A stretch of DNA of 64,000 bases from Sphingomonas gei (GCF_004792685.1 NZ_SRXT01000007.1:1-64000), one strand, 5' to 3'; positions 7,521-16,757 are shown, counted from the stretch's first letter. Notes: generated by a model from the letters alone, not told the origin. Made by a program: numbers and translations.

Positions 7521-9434
7521 ATGGCTAAAGTTATCGGGATTGATCTGGGCACGACCAACAGCTGCGTCGCAGTGATGGAAGGCGGCAAGCCCAAGGTTAT
7601 CGAGAATGCCGAAGGCGCGCGCACGACGCCTTCGATCGTCGCCTTCGCCAAGGACGGCGAGCGGCTGGTCGGCCAGCCGGCCAAGCGCCAGGCAGTGACC
7701 AACGGCGACAACACCATCTTCGCAGTCAAGCGCCTGATCGGCCGCCGTTTCGACGATCCGATCACCAAGAAGGACACCGAACTGGTGCCTTACACGATCT
7801 CGCGCGGCCCGAACGGCGACGCGTGGGTCAAGGCGGGCGGCGAGGATTATTCGCCTTCGCAGATCTCGGCGTTCACGCTGCAGAAGATGAAGGAAACCGC
7901 GGAGAGCTATCTCGGCGAGACCGTCACCCAGGCAGTGATCACCGTCCCCGCTTACTTCAACGACGCCCAGCGCCAGGCGACCAAGGACGCCGGCAAGATC
8001 GCCGGCCTCGAAGTGCTGCGCATCATCAACGAGCCGACGGCGGCTGCTCTGGCCTATGGGCTCGAGAAGAACGACGGCAAGACGATCGCGGTCTATGACC
8101 TTGGCGGCGGCACGTTCGACATCTCGGTGCTCGAAATCGGCGACGGCGTGTTCGAAGTGAAGGCGACCAACGGCGACACCTTCCTGGGCGGCGAGGACTT
8201 CGATTCGAAGATCGTCCAGTTCCTGGCGGACGAGTTCCGCAAGGCCGAGGGCATCGACCTCACCAAGGACAAGCTCGCGCTGCAGCGGCTCAAGGAGGCC
8301 GCCGAGAAGGCCAAGATCGAGCTGAGCTCGGCGCAGACCACCGAAGTCAACCTGCCCTTCATCACCGCCGACGCCAACGGGCCGAAGCATCTGGTCAAGG
8401 CGATCAGCCGCGCCGATCTGGAGCGTCTCGTCGACGATCTGATCCAGCGCACGCTCGAGCCGTGCCGCAAGGCACTTGCCGATGCGGGGCTCAAGGCGAG
8501 CCAGATCGACGAAGTCGTGATGGTCGGCGGCATGACTCGCATGCCCAAGGTGCGCGAAGTCGTGAAGCAGTTCTTCGGCAAGGAGCCGCACACCGGCGTC
8601 AACCCCGACGAAGTCGTGGCGATCGGCGCGGCGATCCAGGCGGGCGTGCTGCAGGGCGACGTCAAGGACGTGCTGCTGCTCGACGTGACTCCGCTGTCGC
8701 TGGGCATCGAGACGCTGGGTGGCGTGTTCACTCGAATGATCGACCGCAACACCACGATCCCGACCAAGAAGAGCCAGGTCTATTCGACTGCCGATGACAA
8801 TCAGCAGGCAGTGACCATCCGCGTCTTCCAGGGCGAGCGCGAAATGGCGGCGGACAACAAGATGCTCGGCCAGTTCGACCTGATCGGCATTCCGCCGGCG
8901 CCGCGCGGCGTGCCGCAGATCGAAGTCACTTTCGACATCGACGCCAACGGGCTGGTCAATGTCAGTGCCAAGGACAAGGGCACCGGCAAGGAGCAGCAGA
9001 TCCGCATCCAGGCTTCGGGCGGGCTCAGCGATGCAGACATCGACCAGATGGTCCGCGACGCCGAGAGCTTTGCCGAGGACGACAAGAAGCGGCGTGCCGC
9101 GGCGGAAGCCAAGAACAATGCCGAGAGCCTGATCCACACCACCGAGCGCCAGCTCGCGGAGAATGGCGACAAGGTCGACGAGAGCCTCAAGGCCGAGATC
9201 CAGGCGGCGGTCGACGCGGCCAAGGCGGCGGTCGAGAGCAACGACGCCGACGCGATGCAGGCCAAGAGCCAGGAACTCGCGCAGGTGGCGATGAAGCTCG
9301 GCCAGGCGATCTACGAGAAGCAGGCTGCCGAGAATGCGTCGCCGAACGCGGACGGAGCAGCCGCGGCGAACGAGGCGGGCGGCGAGGAAGTCGTCGATGC
9401 CGAGTTCTCCGAGGTGGACGACAACAAGGCGTAA
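7521..9434 (+). CDS. dnaK: Molecular chaperone DnaK (Hsp70)
   Basis: A 637-residue Hsp70, the normal length. The ATPase domain has the phosphate loops IGIDLGTTNSCVAVMEG and YDLGGGTFDISVLE and the motif INEPTAAALAYG. The substrate-binding domain follows from about residue 390, and the C-terminus ends EEVVDAEFSEVDDNKA, the usual acidic tail. It folds nascent and stress-damaged proteins together with DnaJ (next gene, same strand) and GrpE (not in the window). An ATG at 7521 follows a GAGGGA site. An RpoH-like promoter is visible upstream. The opposite strand is open over nearly the whole gene, a known side effect of dnaK codon use, and is not annotated. Confidence 0.98.
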   Translation: MAKVIGIDLGTTNSCVAVMEGGKPKVIENAEGARTTPSIVAFAKDGERLVGQPAKRQAVTNGDNTIFAVKRLIGRRFDDPITKKDTELVPYTISRGPNGDAWVKAGGEDYSPSQISAFTLQKMKETAESYLGETVTQAVITVPAYFNDAQRQATKDAGKIAGLEVLRIINEPTAAALAYGLEKNDGKTIAVYDLGGGTFDISVLEIGDGVFEVKATNGDTFLGGEDFDSKIVQFLADEFRKAEGIDLTKDKLALQRLKEAAEKAKIELSSAQTTEVNLPFITADANGPKHLVKAISRADLERLVDDLIQRTLEPCRKALADAGLKASQIDEVVMVGGMTRMPKVREVVKQFFGKEPHTGVNPDEVVAIGAAIQAGVLQGDVKDVLLLDVTPLSLGIETLGGVFTRMIDRNTTIPTKKSQVYSTADDNQQAVTIRVFQGEREMAADNKMLGQFDLIGIPPAPRGVPQIEVTFDIDANGLVNVSAKDKGTGKEQQIRIQASGGLSDADIDQMVRDAESFAEDDKKRRAAAEAKNNAESLIHTTERQLAENGDKVDESLKAEIQAAVDAAKAAVESNDADAMQAKSQELAQVAMKLGQAIYEKQAAENASPNADGAAAANEAGGEEVVDAEFSEVDDNKA

Positions 9435-9451
9435 ATAGAATGAGCCCACTC

Positions 9452-9527
9452 CGTCATGCCGGCGAAGGCCGGCATCTCAGGCCGCAAAGCATGCGGCCTG
9501 AGGCCCCGGCTTTCGTCGGGGTGACGG
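9452..9527. repeat. Palindromic repeat family A, copy 3
   Basis: CGTCATGCCGGCGAAGGCCG (9452-9471) is mirrored by CCCCGGCTTTCGTCGGGGTG ACGG (about 9504-9527). A central hairpin CAGGCCGCAAAGCATGCGGCCTG lies between the arms. It sits between dnaK and dnaJ and could reduce read-through or stabilise the dnaK message. Confidence 0.8.
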
Positions 9528-9549
9528 ACCGGGGGCGGGGGCCGAGTAA

Positions 9550-10674
9550 ATGACCACCGAAGTCGATTATTACGAACTGCTCGAATGCGAGCGCACCGCC
9601 GACGATGCGACGCTCAAATCGTCGTATCGCAAGCTCGCGATGAAATACCACCCCGACAAGAATGGCGGGTGCAAGGATCACGAGGCCAAGTTCAAGGCAG
9701 TCAGCGAGGCCTATGAGTGCCTGAAGGATCCGCAGAAGCGCGCGGCCTATGATCGTTTCGGCCATGCCGCTTTCAAGAACGGCATGGGCGGCGGCGGTGG
9801 CCAGGGGCATGGCGCGCAGGATTTCGGCGCGTTCAGCGACATCTTCGAAAGCGTGTTCGGCGAGTTCATGGGCGGGCGCGGCGGACGGCCGAACCTGCGC
9901 GGCGCCGATCTGCGCTACGACATGGAGATCAGCCTCGAGGATGCCTGGCACGGCAAAGCGAGCGAGATCACCGTCGACGTCTCGGGAATCTGCGACAGCT
10001 GCGCGGGCACCGGCGCCAAGCCGGGGACGCACGCGCATCAGTGCAAGCAGTGCAATGGCCATGGCAAGGTCCGCGCGCAGCAGGGCTTCTTCATGGTCGA
10101 GCGGACCTGCCCGGTCTGCCACGGCGCCGGCGAAGTGATCGCCGACCCCTGCCGCGACTGCCGCGGCGAGGGCCGCACCGACAAGACCAAGACGCTCAAG
10201 ATCAACGTGCCGCCGGGTGTCGACGAAGGCACGCGGATCCGGCTGAGCGGCGAAGGCGAGGCGGGTGCGCGCGGCGCGCCTTCGGGCGACCTCTACATCT
10301 TCCTCCACGTCGCCAAGCATGCGCTGTTCGAGCGACAGGGAACGACGCTGTTCGCGAACACGCCGATCAGCTTCACGACGGCGGCTCTGGGCGGCGAGAT
10401 CGAATTGCCCGGCCTCGACGGCGAGATGATCAGCGTCAAGATCGCGCCGGGCACCCAGCCGGGCCGCGAAGTGCGGCATCGCGGCGCGGGCATGCCGGTG
10501 CTCCAGGGGCGCGGGCGCGGCGACCTGGTGGTGCGGCTCGAGGTCGAGATGCCCAGCAAGCTGAGCGCCAAGCAGCGCGAATTGCTCGAGGCATTCCGCG
10601 CGACCGAAACCGGGGACGAATGCCCGCAATCGAGCGGGTTCTTCGCCAAGGTTAAGAAGGTCGTCGGCGGCTGA
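9550..10674 (+). CDS. dnaJ: Co-chaperone DnaJ (Hsp40)
   Basis: A 374-residue type I J-protein. The J domain at residues 5-70 has the HPD motif (YHPDKNGG) that stimulates DnaK. A Gly-rich linker follows (about 78-112). Four CxxCxGxG-like zinc motifs (CDSCAGTG, CKQCNGHG, CPVCHGAG, CRDCRGEG) lie at about residues 145-220. The C-terminal substrate-binding beta domains complete the protein. It lies 115 bases after dnaK, with a palindromic repeat between them, so the two are probably co-transcribed. Complete and normal in every visible respect. Confidence 0.97.
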   Translation: MTTEVDYYELLECERTADDATLKSSYRKLAMKYHPDKNGGCKDHEAKFKAVSEAYECLKDPQKRAAYDRFGHAAFKNGMGGGGGQGHGAQDFGAFSDIFESVFGEFMGGRGGRPNLRGADLRYDMEISLEDAWHGKASEITVDVSGICDSCAGTGAKPGTHAHQCKQCNGHGKVRAQQGFFMVERTCPVCHGAGEVIADPCRDCRGEGRTDKTKTLKINVPPGVDEGTRIRLSGEGEAGARGAPSGDLYIFLHVAKHALFERQGTTLFANTPISFTTAALGGEIELPGLDGEMISVKIAPGTQPGREVRHRGAGMPVLQGRGRGDLVVRLEVEMPSKLSAKQRELLEAFRATETGDECPQSSGFFAKVKKVVGG

Positions 10675-10809
10675 TTTCAGGCACGATTGCGCGCCCGCCG
10701 GTTTCGCGATAGCCTTCATCTTCCGGCAGCTTCTGGGCGCGTGCTGCCATTGCGATTTCTGGCCGAGGTGCAGTGGCAACGACCCTGCGCGCGGCAGGGG
10801 CGAGGGCGC

Positions 10810-11118
10810 ATGACCGATGACGAACGTCAGACTCTGACGCAGACGCTGGATGCGCTCGATCGGCTGATGCGCATGTTCCAGGCCGAGCGGATGGTCTATC
10901 TCGCCTGCGCTTTCGCGTCCTTCGCATTGCTGATCTATGCCGGCGTGCTGATGTTCAGCTCGGGCAAGATCGACCCGACCCAGCTCGGGCTGATCTTCGG
11001 CGCGAGCGGGCTGACGTCGATCGCCGGGGGGCGCGTCGTGCTGTTCCTCAATCGCGCATTCAATCTGGTCGAGGACATCGTCCGCCGGCTCGCGGGGTTG
11101 CCCGGCCGTGCTGGATAA
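10810..11118 (+). CDS. Small two-helix membrane protein, function unknown
   Basis: A 102-residue protein. The ATG at 10810 (after GAGGGC) is preferred over an upstream in-frame start because the extra 41 residues are Arg-rich noise. After an amphipathic start (MTDDERQTLTQTLDALDRLM) there are two hydrophobic segments, about residues 23-45 and 52-75. The last 11 bases overlap the start of the next gene, so both are translated together. No family is recognised. By layout it could form a membrane complex with the single-helix coiled-coil protein encoded next. Confidence 0.7.
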   Translation: MTDDERQTLTQTLDALDRLMRMFQAERMVYLACAFASFALLIYAGVLMFSSGKIDPTQLGLIFGASGLTSIAGGRVVLFLNRAFNLVEDIVRRLAGLPGRAG

Positions 11119-11926
11119 GGACGAGGCGAACGACCTGATCGCCGGGCTCGAGCGCGCGTCGCAGCGCTCGCGGCCCTATGTCGTCTTCGGGCTCGTCGCG
11201 ATCGTCGCGGGGTTCGTGATCCTGGCGGTCTATCTCAATTATCAGCGCCAGGCCGCCGAGGACCTGCGCCGGGCCGCCGAGCAGCGCGCCGCCGAGCAGA
11301 CGGTCAAGGTCGCCGATCTGACTGCGACGCTGACCAATGCGCGGCTGGTGGCGCGCGAGGCGCATCCGCCCGAACGCGCCGCCGAGCAATGGGAGCGCCT
11401 GTCGCGGCTGCTGCAACTGGCAAGCGGCGACGTCCGCGCGCTCGGGGACAGCGTCAACGCCGAGGTGGCCGAAGCCGCATCCGTCAAGGCCGGCGTGGCG
11501 CCGGTGGCGTCGCCCACCGCCACGCCCTCGGCGCGCGCGACCGCCGACGCCGTGCCGGCGCCTGCCGCGCCGCCACCGGTGGTGCGATTGTTCGTGCACA
11601 TCGCCGATGAGAGCCAGCGGCCCGCCGCACAGGCGCTCGCCAGCGGCTGGGCCGGGCGCGAGATCGACGGCATTCCCGTGGTCGTGCCCGGGATCCAGCT
11701 CGCGCGCAGCGATCCCGAGAATACGCTGCGTTGCACCAAGGCACCGGCATGCGCGCGGCTGGTGCGCGTCTCGGGCTGGGTCAATGCCAGTCTCGCCAGC
11801 CCGCAGCTCAGGCCGATCGATGTCAGCCGACTCTATGTCAAATCGCGCGGGATCCGGCCGGGCAGCTACGAATTGTGGTTCGCGCCCGGCGAGATCGCGC
11901 CGGCGCGGGGTGTGTCTGCGAAATGA
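11108..11926 (+). CDS. Single-pass membrane protein with coiled coil, function unknown
   Basis: A 272-residue protein that starts with GTG at 11108 inside the end of the preceding gene. A short cytoplasmic start is followed by a hydrophobic helix at about residues 25-45 and an Ala/Arg/Glu-rich coiled coil (about 46-90). A Pro/Ala-rich linker leads to a C-terminal domain with RLFVHIADESQRPAAQALA and two Cys (LRCTKAPACARL). That region may be a periplasmic, possibly disulfide-bonded, domain. No known family is recognised. The overlap with the upstream small membrane protein suggests a common function. Confidence 0.72.
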   Translation: MLDKDEANDLIAGLERASQRSRPYVVFGLVAIVAGFVILAVYLNYQRQAAEDLRRAAEQRAAEQTVKVADLTATLTNARLVAREAHPPERAAEQWERLSRLLQLASGDVRALGDSVNAEVAEAASVKAGVAPVASPTATPSARATADAVPAPAAPPPVVRLFVHIADESQRPAAQALASGWAGREIDGIPVVVPGIQLARSDPENTLRCTKAPACARLVRVSGWVNASLASPQLRPIDVSRLYVKSRGIRPGSYELWFAPGEIAPARGVSAK

Positions 11927-12039
11927 ACGGCGTCTTCTGAAAGATCCGGCGTAAAGTCTCGCTTTCGTTTCGGAAGATCGCGATGCACGGGCCACCTAGA
12001 AACAGTTGAGTCCAGTTCCGATCAATAGAACCGGAATAT

Positions 12040-12069
12040 TTGGACGCCGATTGCGCAAAAGGCTATGCT
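12040..12069 (+). promoter_or_regulatory. Candidate housekeeping promoter of the collar-repeat gene
   Basis: TTGGAC (12040-12045) and TATGCT (12064-12069) are 18 bases apart, about 25 bases ahead of a strong G-rich ribosome-binding site and an ATG at 12094. The fit argues against the in-frame TTG at 12040 as the start codon. Confidence 0.45.
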
Positions 12070-12093
12070 CGGTCCCCGGGGGGGGAGATTGCG

Positions 12094-13137
12094 ATGCTCG
12101 CACGGCTCATCAAGGCGCTCTCGCGCCTGTTCCGTATATTCGGCTCCGGCAATTGGAATGAACCTCCCGATGGGGGCGAGCGCGCGATACCTGTTCCGCC
12201 CGTGGCCGAACCTGGCAAGCCGGGGCCTACGCCGCCCCCGACTCCCCCGTCGCCACCGCCCGCCCCGCCACCGCCGGTGGGCCCGACGCTCGCAATGCCG
12301 CAGCTGATGGCGATAGCGGGCGAATTTCCGCCGCACGCGGGCGGCGCGGCTTCGGCCGGTTTTACGCTCGGGATGATCCAGAGCTTCGCGGGGCGCAGCG
12401 GCGCGTACGGCGCGCCGCCGGCCGACGGGCGGCTGTTGCCGGTGGCGAGCAACCAGCCGCTGATGGCCGTGATCGGACTGACCTATGGCGGCGACGGCAT
12501 TCAGCTGGCGCTGCCCAACCTCACCGGACGCACGCCGGTGGGCGGCCTGCAGCTGGGGCTCGAGCAGCCGCAGACGCTGGCGCTGACCTATCTGATCGCG
12601 ACCGAGGCGGCGAGCGGTGCGCCGCTGCTGGGCATGATCGTCGCGTTCGGCGGCAATTATGCGCCGGTGGGGTGGTCGGCCGCCGATGGAACGATGCTGC
12701 CGATCTCGGCCAATGTGCCGCTCTATCAATTGATCGGGCAGACCTTCGGCGGCAATCCGGTAGCGTTCAACTTGCCCGATCTGGACGGCTTCGCCGCGAT
12801 CGGCGCCGGGCACGGACCGGGATTGCCGCCGGTTGCGCTGGGCGGGCGCGTCGGCGAACCGGTGCCCGCGGTGGGGCTGAATTACCTGATCAATGTCGGT
12901 GGCGAGGCGCCACCCGCGAGCGGCGATGGTGCGTTTCCCCAGTTCGGGAGCTGGCTAGGGCAAGTCGTTGCCTATGCGGGGCCCGCGGCCCCGCCAGGCT
13001 GGGCGCCGTGCGACGGGTCGCTGCTCGATGCCGGGCAATATCCGGCTTTGTTCGCGGTGCTGGGCACGACTTATGGCGGGAGCGCGCAAGCGTTCGCGTT
13101 GCCCGATCTGCGCGGGCGGATCTTGCTCGGGGGGTAG
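12094..13137 (+). CDS. Phage tail-collar-like protein with three collar repeats (microcystin-dependent protein family)
   Basis: A 347-residue protein starting at ATG 12094 behind a GGGGGGGAGA site. After an amphipathic start and a Pro-rich linker (residues about 32-62), three related units follow at about 93-150, 180-238 and 289-347. Each goes from an AFAG/AYAG-like strand through A-x-x-DG-x-L-L-P and L-x-x-x-I/L-G-x-T-(Y/F)-GG to LP-(N/D)-L-x-G-R. That is the tail-collar fold of phage short tail fibres and of MdpB-type proteins. Two copies keep APxGWxxxDG; the first has diverged. There is no signal peptide and no phage gene nearby. The role is unknown; surface or extracellular location is possible. 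Confidence 0.8.
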   Translation: MLARLIKALSRLFRIFGSGNWNEPPDGGERAIPVPPVAEPGKPGPTPPPTPPSPPPAPPPPVGPTLAMPQLMAIAGEFPPHAGGAASAGFTLGMIQSFAGRSGAYGAPPADGRLLPVASNQPLMAVIGLTYGGDGIQLALPNLTGRTPVGGLQLGLEQPQTLALTYLIATEAASGAPLLGMIVAFGGNYAPVGWSAADGTMLPISANVPLYQLIGQTFGGNPVAFNLPDLDGFAAIGAGHGPGLPPVALGGRVGEPVPAVGLNYLINVGGEAPPASGDGAFPQFGSWLGQVVAYAGPAAPPGWAPCDGSLLDAGQYPALFAVLGTTYGGSAQAFALPDLRGRILLGG

Positions 13138-13149
13138 GCTGTCCCGCAA

Positions 13150-13324
13150 TTCGGTTCCTCTCCCTGTGGGAGAGGTAGCGCAGCTTGACGGCTTGCCGCC
13201 TAGCGGAGCTAGGTGAGGGTTTCCTGCTATCGAGAGGGTGATCCCCTCACCCAGCTCCGACTAGGGCCCGCTGAAGAAAGCGGACCCAAGTCTGCGCAAC
13301 CCTCTCCCGACGGGGAGAGGGAAG
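13150..13324. repeat. Palindromic repeat family D, copy 3
   Basis: CCTCTCCCTGTGGGAGAGG near 13157-13175 and CCCTCTCCCGACGGGGAGAGGG near 13301-13322 frame an inner palindrome (GGTGAGGG ... CCCCTCACC). It lies between two convergent genes and could terminate both. Confidence 0.7.
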
Positions 13325-13325
13325 G

Positions 13326-14144
13326 TTAATGCCCGTCGTCGCTCCAGTGGGGCGGGTCGGAGGCGAGTTTGATCACGCCGTAGGTGGCGCCGATCGCGTG
13401 GAGGTCCCGATTGGTGTCGCCCGCGCGCGGGGCGCCGATCGGGCGGACCCGGCCTGTCTTGTCGGAGAGCTGGATCGTGCCGGCCCAGCCGATCGTCATG
13501 TCGATCGCGCGGCCTTCGATGTGGCGCGAGGTGAGCGAAGGCTGGAAGGCGATGCCGAACAAGTCGACCATCTCCTGCGCGCCCTGTTTCGAGGCCGCGA
13601 GATTGCCGTGATCCCAGGCGATCGCGCAGCCGGGAATAGCTGGCACATCCTTGGGCGCGATCGAGCCGTGCGCGATGCGCCAGCTATAGTGCATCAGCTG
13701 CGCGCGGGTGCGGTTGCGCCGGGTGGCCGAGACCTTGACGGTGGCGCCCGCCGCCTTGAGCGCTCCGACAAAGGCAGTGACGGCGTCGCGAAAGGCGGGG
13801 ACGAGATCGCCGATCGCGGCGCTGTTGGGGAAATTGGCCTGGTTGGCGTGCCACCATGTTCCCCCGCTAAGTGCCGCGGTGGGAGCGGGGGCGCCGGCTG
13901 CGCGAGTCGACAGCGCGTTCCAGGTCCGGCCGCCGGGATCGATGCGGGCATCGGGATTGGTCGCGCCGAGGACGCGGGTCTGGAAGGCTTCGATCGCGGC
14001 GATGGTGAGCGGCCCGCAATTGCCGGTGGTCGGCAGCAGTGTCTGGCGGGTATCGGCGAGCCAGTCGTTGAGCAGATGCTGGATGACGATGACGTCGGCG
14101 AGTGCGTTGGTCGCGCCTCTGCCTACCGGTGCTCCGATTGCCAC
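13326..14144 (-). CDS. Peptidoglycan-binding M15-type metallopeptidase (D-Ala-D-Ala carboxypeptidase/endolysin-like)
   Basis: A 272-residue protein. The GTG at 14144 is chosen because AGGGGA lies seven bases upstream; the frame stays open to 14246 without a better site. Residues about 12-80 look like a peptidoglycan-binding module (VIQHLLNDWL ... GPLTIAAIEAFQTRVLG). The C-terminus carries the M15 zinc ligands H208 and D215 (SRHIEGRAIDM) and H266 (SDPPHWSDDG), as in VanY and phage L-alanyl-D-glutamate peptidases. No signal peptide is visible, so export would need another route such as lysis, holin or contractile delivery. It faces the collar-repeat gene across a repeat. Either a phage remnant or a cell-wall enzyme; catalytic assignment is good, physiological role is not. 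Confidence 0.8.
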   Translation of the reverse strand: MAIGAPVGRGATNALADVIVIQHLLNDWLADTRQTLLPTTGNCGPLTIAAIEAFQTRVLGATNPDARIDPGGRTWNALSTRAAGAPAPTAALSGGTWWHANQANFPNSAAIGDLVPAFRDAVTAFVGALKAAGATVKVSATRRNRTRAQLMHYSWRIAHGSIAPKDVPAIPGCAIAWDHGNLAASKQGAQEMVDLFGIAFQPSLTSRHIEGRAIDMTIGWAGTIQLSDKTGRVRPIGAPRAGDTNRDLHAIGATYGVIKLASDPPHWSDDGH

Positions 14145-14199
14145 GGCTGTTCCCCTGTTGCCCGGGGACAGGATACTCCAAAATGCGCGTCCGCGAAAG

Positions 14200-16755
14200 T
14201 CAGCGCGCGCGCAGCGCCTGCTCGAGCGCGTGGCCGAGGCTGGCAAGCGTGTAGGGCTTCTGGATCACTTGCGCGCCTTCGTGCTCAGCGGGCAGGCGGA
14301 GCTGCTCGCCATAGCCGGTGGCGAAGATGTAGGGCACGCCTTTGCCGCGCAGCGCATCGGCGATCGACAGGCTGGTTTCGTTGCCGAGATTGACGTCGAG
14401 CACGGCGATCTCGAAGGTGTCGCGATCGATCTCCTGCTGCGCCTGGCGGATGCTGGCCGCGGTGACGACGCGCGCGGCGCCGAGACGCGTGAGGATGTCC
14501 TCGGCATCCATCGCGATGATCAGGCTGTCCTCGACGAGCAATGCCGTGCCCGCCAGCACGTCGCGGCGGACATCGCCGTCGCTGGCGATGCTGACCGGAG
14601 CGGCCGGCACGCGCGCGGGATCGTCGGCGGCGACATGGCGGGCGGGGATGCAGAAATCGGCCTGGAGCCCGGTCAACGCGTAGCGGACTTCGGCCTTGCC
14701 GCCGAGATCATAGGGGATCGAGCGCTGGATGATCGTGGTGCCGAAGCCCTGGCGGGTGGGCGCCTTGACCGCCGGGCCGCCGCGCTCGCGCCACTCGATG
14801 GTCAGATCGCCTTCGTCGTCGAGCTGCCATTCGACGTGGACGGTGCCGCTGTCCGACAGCGCGCCGTATTTGGCCGAGTTGGTCATCAGCTCGTGGAACA
14901 CCAATGCCAGCGTCGAGAAGGCATTGGGATGCAGCAGGACGGCAGGGCCGTCACAAACGAGGCGCTGGCTCTTGCCGCCGAGATAGGCCGCGGCTTCGGT
15001 CTCGATCAGGCGGCGCAGCGGGGCGGCGCTCCAATTGTCCTGGGTGATCTGATCGTGCGCGCGGGCGAGGCTCTCGATGCGGCCTTCGAGCAGCGCGACG
15101 GTGCTGCGCGTGTCGGCCTGCGGATCGAGCGACTGGCGGACGAGCCCGCGGATCAGGCTGAGGATGTTGCGGACGCGGTGGTTGAGCTCGGCGATGAGCA
15201 GTTCCTGGCGCTCGGAGAAGCGACGGCGCTCCTCCTGCGCATCGTCCGAAAAGCGCAGCACGACTTCGATCATCGAGACGCGCAGCATTTCGCCGACGCG
15301 GATTTCGGAGGCCGAAAACGGAGTAGCGCGGCCGCGGACTTCCTGGCTCCACAATTCGAAGCTCTTGCGCGGCGTGAGGCGCGCGCCATTGGGACCGAGC
15401 TGGGCGGGCTTATGCGGATCGCCGCCCCATTTGACCGTGCGCACCCTTTCCTGGCGGAACAGCAGGACGTAGTCGCGCGGGCTACGCGAGATCGGAATGG
15501 CGAGCATGCCGGCAGCGATATCGCCATAGGCCTCGGCCGAGGCGAGGGTGTCGGCGATCCGGTCGGTCGCGAAGATGCGTCCGGCCGCCATCGCGTTGAG
15601 CCGGCGGACGAGCGCGGGAAGCGCGTCGGGCGGCGGCGTCAGCCCGCTCTGGGAGCATTTGCCGTCGATCCAGATCGCGATGCCGTCGCACGGCACGGTC
15701 TCGCGCAGCATCGCGCCCAGCCAGTCGGGATTGTCGAGCAGAGTCGCGTCGCCGGCTATCGCGGCGAGTAGCCGGTCGCTGCTCGCGCGGGCGCGCGTCT
15801 CATAGGCCTGGAGCTCGCGCCGCTCGCGGCTTTCGAGCTTGAGTGCGAACATCTGGCCGAACAGTTCGGCGATCGAGCGCCGCTCGAAGCTCGGGCGGCG
15901 GGCGCTGTAATGGTGGCAGGCGAACAGCCCCCATAATTGCCCCTCGACGATGATCGAGATCGACAGCGACGCGCCGACGCCCATGTTCCTGAGATATTCG
16001 ATATGGATCGGCGAGACCGAGCGCAGCACCGACAGCGACAGGTCGATCGCCGCGCCGCGCTCGTCGAGCCGTGGCAGGATCGGCACCGGATCGGCGTCGA
16101 TATCGGCGATGATGCGGAACGGCGTGCGGACATAGAGCTTGCGCGCCTGTTGCGGGATGTCCGAGGCGGGATAGCGCAGGTCGAGGAAGCTGCCGATGCC
16201 CGCACGCGCGGCCTCGGCGACGACTTCGCCCGAGCCGTCGCGATCGAAGCGATAGACCATCACCCGATCGAAGCCGGTCAGCGCGCGGACCTGCCGGGCG
16301 CCTTCGCGGTAGAAGCTTGTGCCGTCGTCGGTGGCGTCGAGGCGCGCCATCATCGCGCGGATCGCCGAGCCGGCATCCGTTGCGACTTCGTCGCTGCTGT
16401 CCTCGCCCTCGACGATGATCAGGTCGCCGATCATGTGGAGCGCGAAATCGAACCGCCGGCCATTGGGAAGCGTGAGGCCGAACATGCGCTCGACCGAATC
16501 CGGCCCGCGCAGCATCGCCAGCCGATTGCGCAGCGTGTGGACGGCATGCTCGCCGAACAACGGGATCGCCGAGCCTCCGAGCAACTCGCCGGCGTCGATG
16601 CCTAAGAACTGATCGATGTTCGCCGAGGCGCGGCGGACCAGCCAGTCGGTCGACAGCGCGAGCAGGAACCCGAAGGGCTGAATGGCCCCCAGTTCGTGAA
16701 TCGGTTCGCGATCGCAATTGGTGAGGTCGACCTCGAACTGATCGCTATCCGCCAA
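14200..16755 (-). CDS. bphP: Bacteriophytochrome hybrid sensor kinase (PAS-GAF-PHY-HWE kinase-receiver)
   Basis: An 851-residue red/far-red photoreceptor. Cys14 in LTNCDREPIH is the conserved biliverdin-attachment residue. A PAS domain (about 15-115) and a GAF domain with YPASDIPQQAR follow, then a PHY domain with the tongue motif PRKSF. The kinase is of the HWE/HisKA_2 type, with phosphoacceptor H526 in AELNHRVRN. The C-terminus is a receiver domain with phosphoacceptor D787 (VLDVNLG), so phosphate may pass within the protein. The TTG start at 16755 has AAAGG six bases upstream and follows the heme-oxygenase stop by two bases, so chromophore enzyme and receptor are made together. No separate response regulator is nearby. 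Confidence 0.95.
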   Translation of the reverse strand: MADSDQFEVDLTNCDREPIHELGAIQPFGFLLALSTDWLVRRASANIDQFLGIDAGELLGGSAIPLFGEHAVHTLRNRLAMLRGPDSVERMFGLTLPNGRRFDFALHMIGDLIIVEGEDSSDEVATDAGSAIRAMMARLDATDDGTSFYREGARQVRALTGFDRVMVYRFDRDGSGEVVAEAARAGIGSFLDLRYPASDIPQQARKLYVRTPFRIIADIDADPVPILPRLDERGAAIDLSLSVLRSVSPIHIEYLRNMGVGASLSISIIVEGQLWGLFACHHYSARRPSFERRSIAELFGQMFALKLESRERRELQAYETRARASSDRLLAAIAGDATLLDNPDWLGAMLRETVPCDGIAIWIDGKCSQSGLTPPPDALPALVRRLNAMAAGRIFATDRIADTLASAEAYGDIAAGMLAIPISRSPRDYVLLFRQERVRTVKWGGDPHKPAQLGPNGARLTPRKSFELWSQEVRGRATPFSASEIRVGEMLRVSMIEVVLRFSDDAQEERRRFSERQELLIAELNHRVRNILSLIRGLVRQSLDPQADTRSTVALLEGRIESLARAHDQITQDNWSAAPLRRLIETEAAAYLGGKSQRLVCDGPAVLLHPNAFSTLALVFHELMTNSAKYGALSDSGTVHVEWQLDDEGDLTIEWRERGGPAVKAPTRQGFGTTIIQRSIPYDLGGKAEVRYALTGLQADFCIPARHVAADDPARVPAAPVSIASDGDVRRDVLAGTALLVEDSLIIAMDAEDILTRLGAARVVTAASIRQAQQEIDRDTFEIAVLDVNLGNETSLSIADALRGKGVPYIFATGYGEQLRLPAEHEGAQVIQKPYTLASLGHALEQALRAR

Positions 16756-16757
16756 GT

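Noticed and set aside
7380..9449. A 689-codon open frame antisense to dnaK
   Set aside because: It mirrors dnaK almost exactly, has no ribosome-binding site and reads as an Asp/Arg/Leu-biased shadow. Long antisense frames are a known effect of dnaK codon use in GC-rich genomes.
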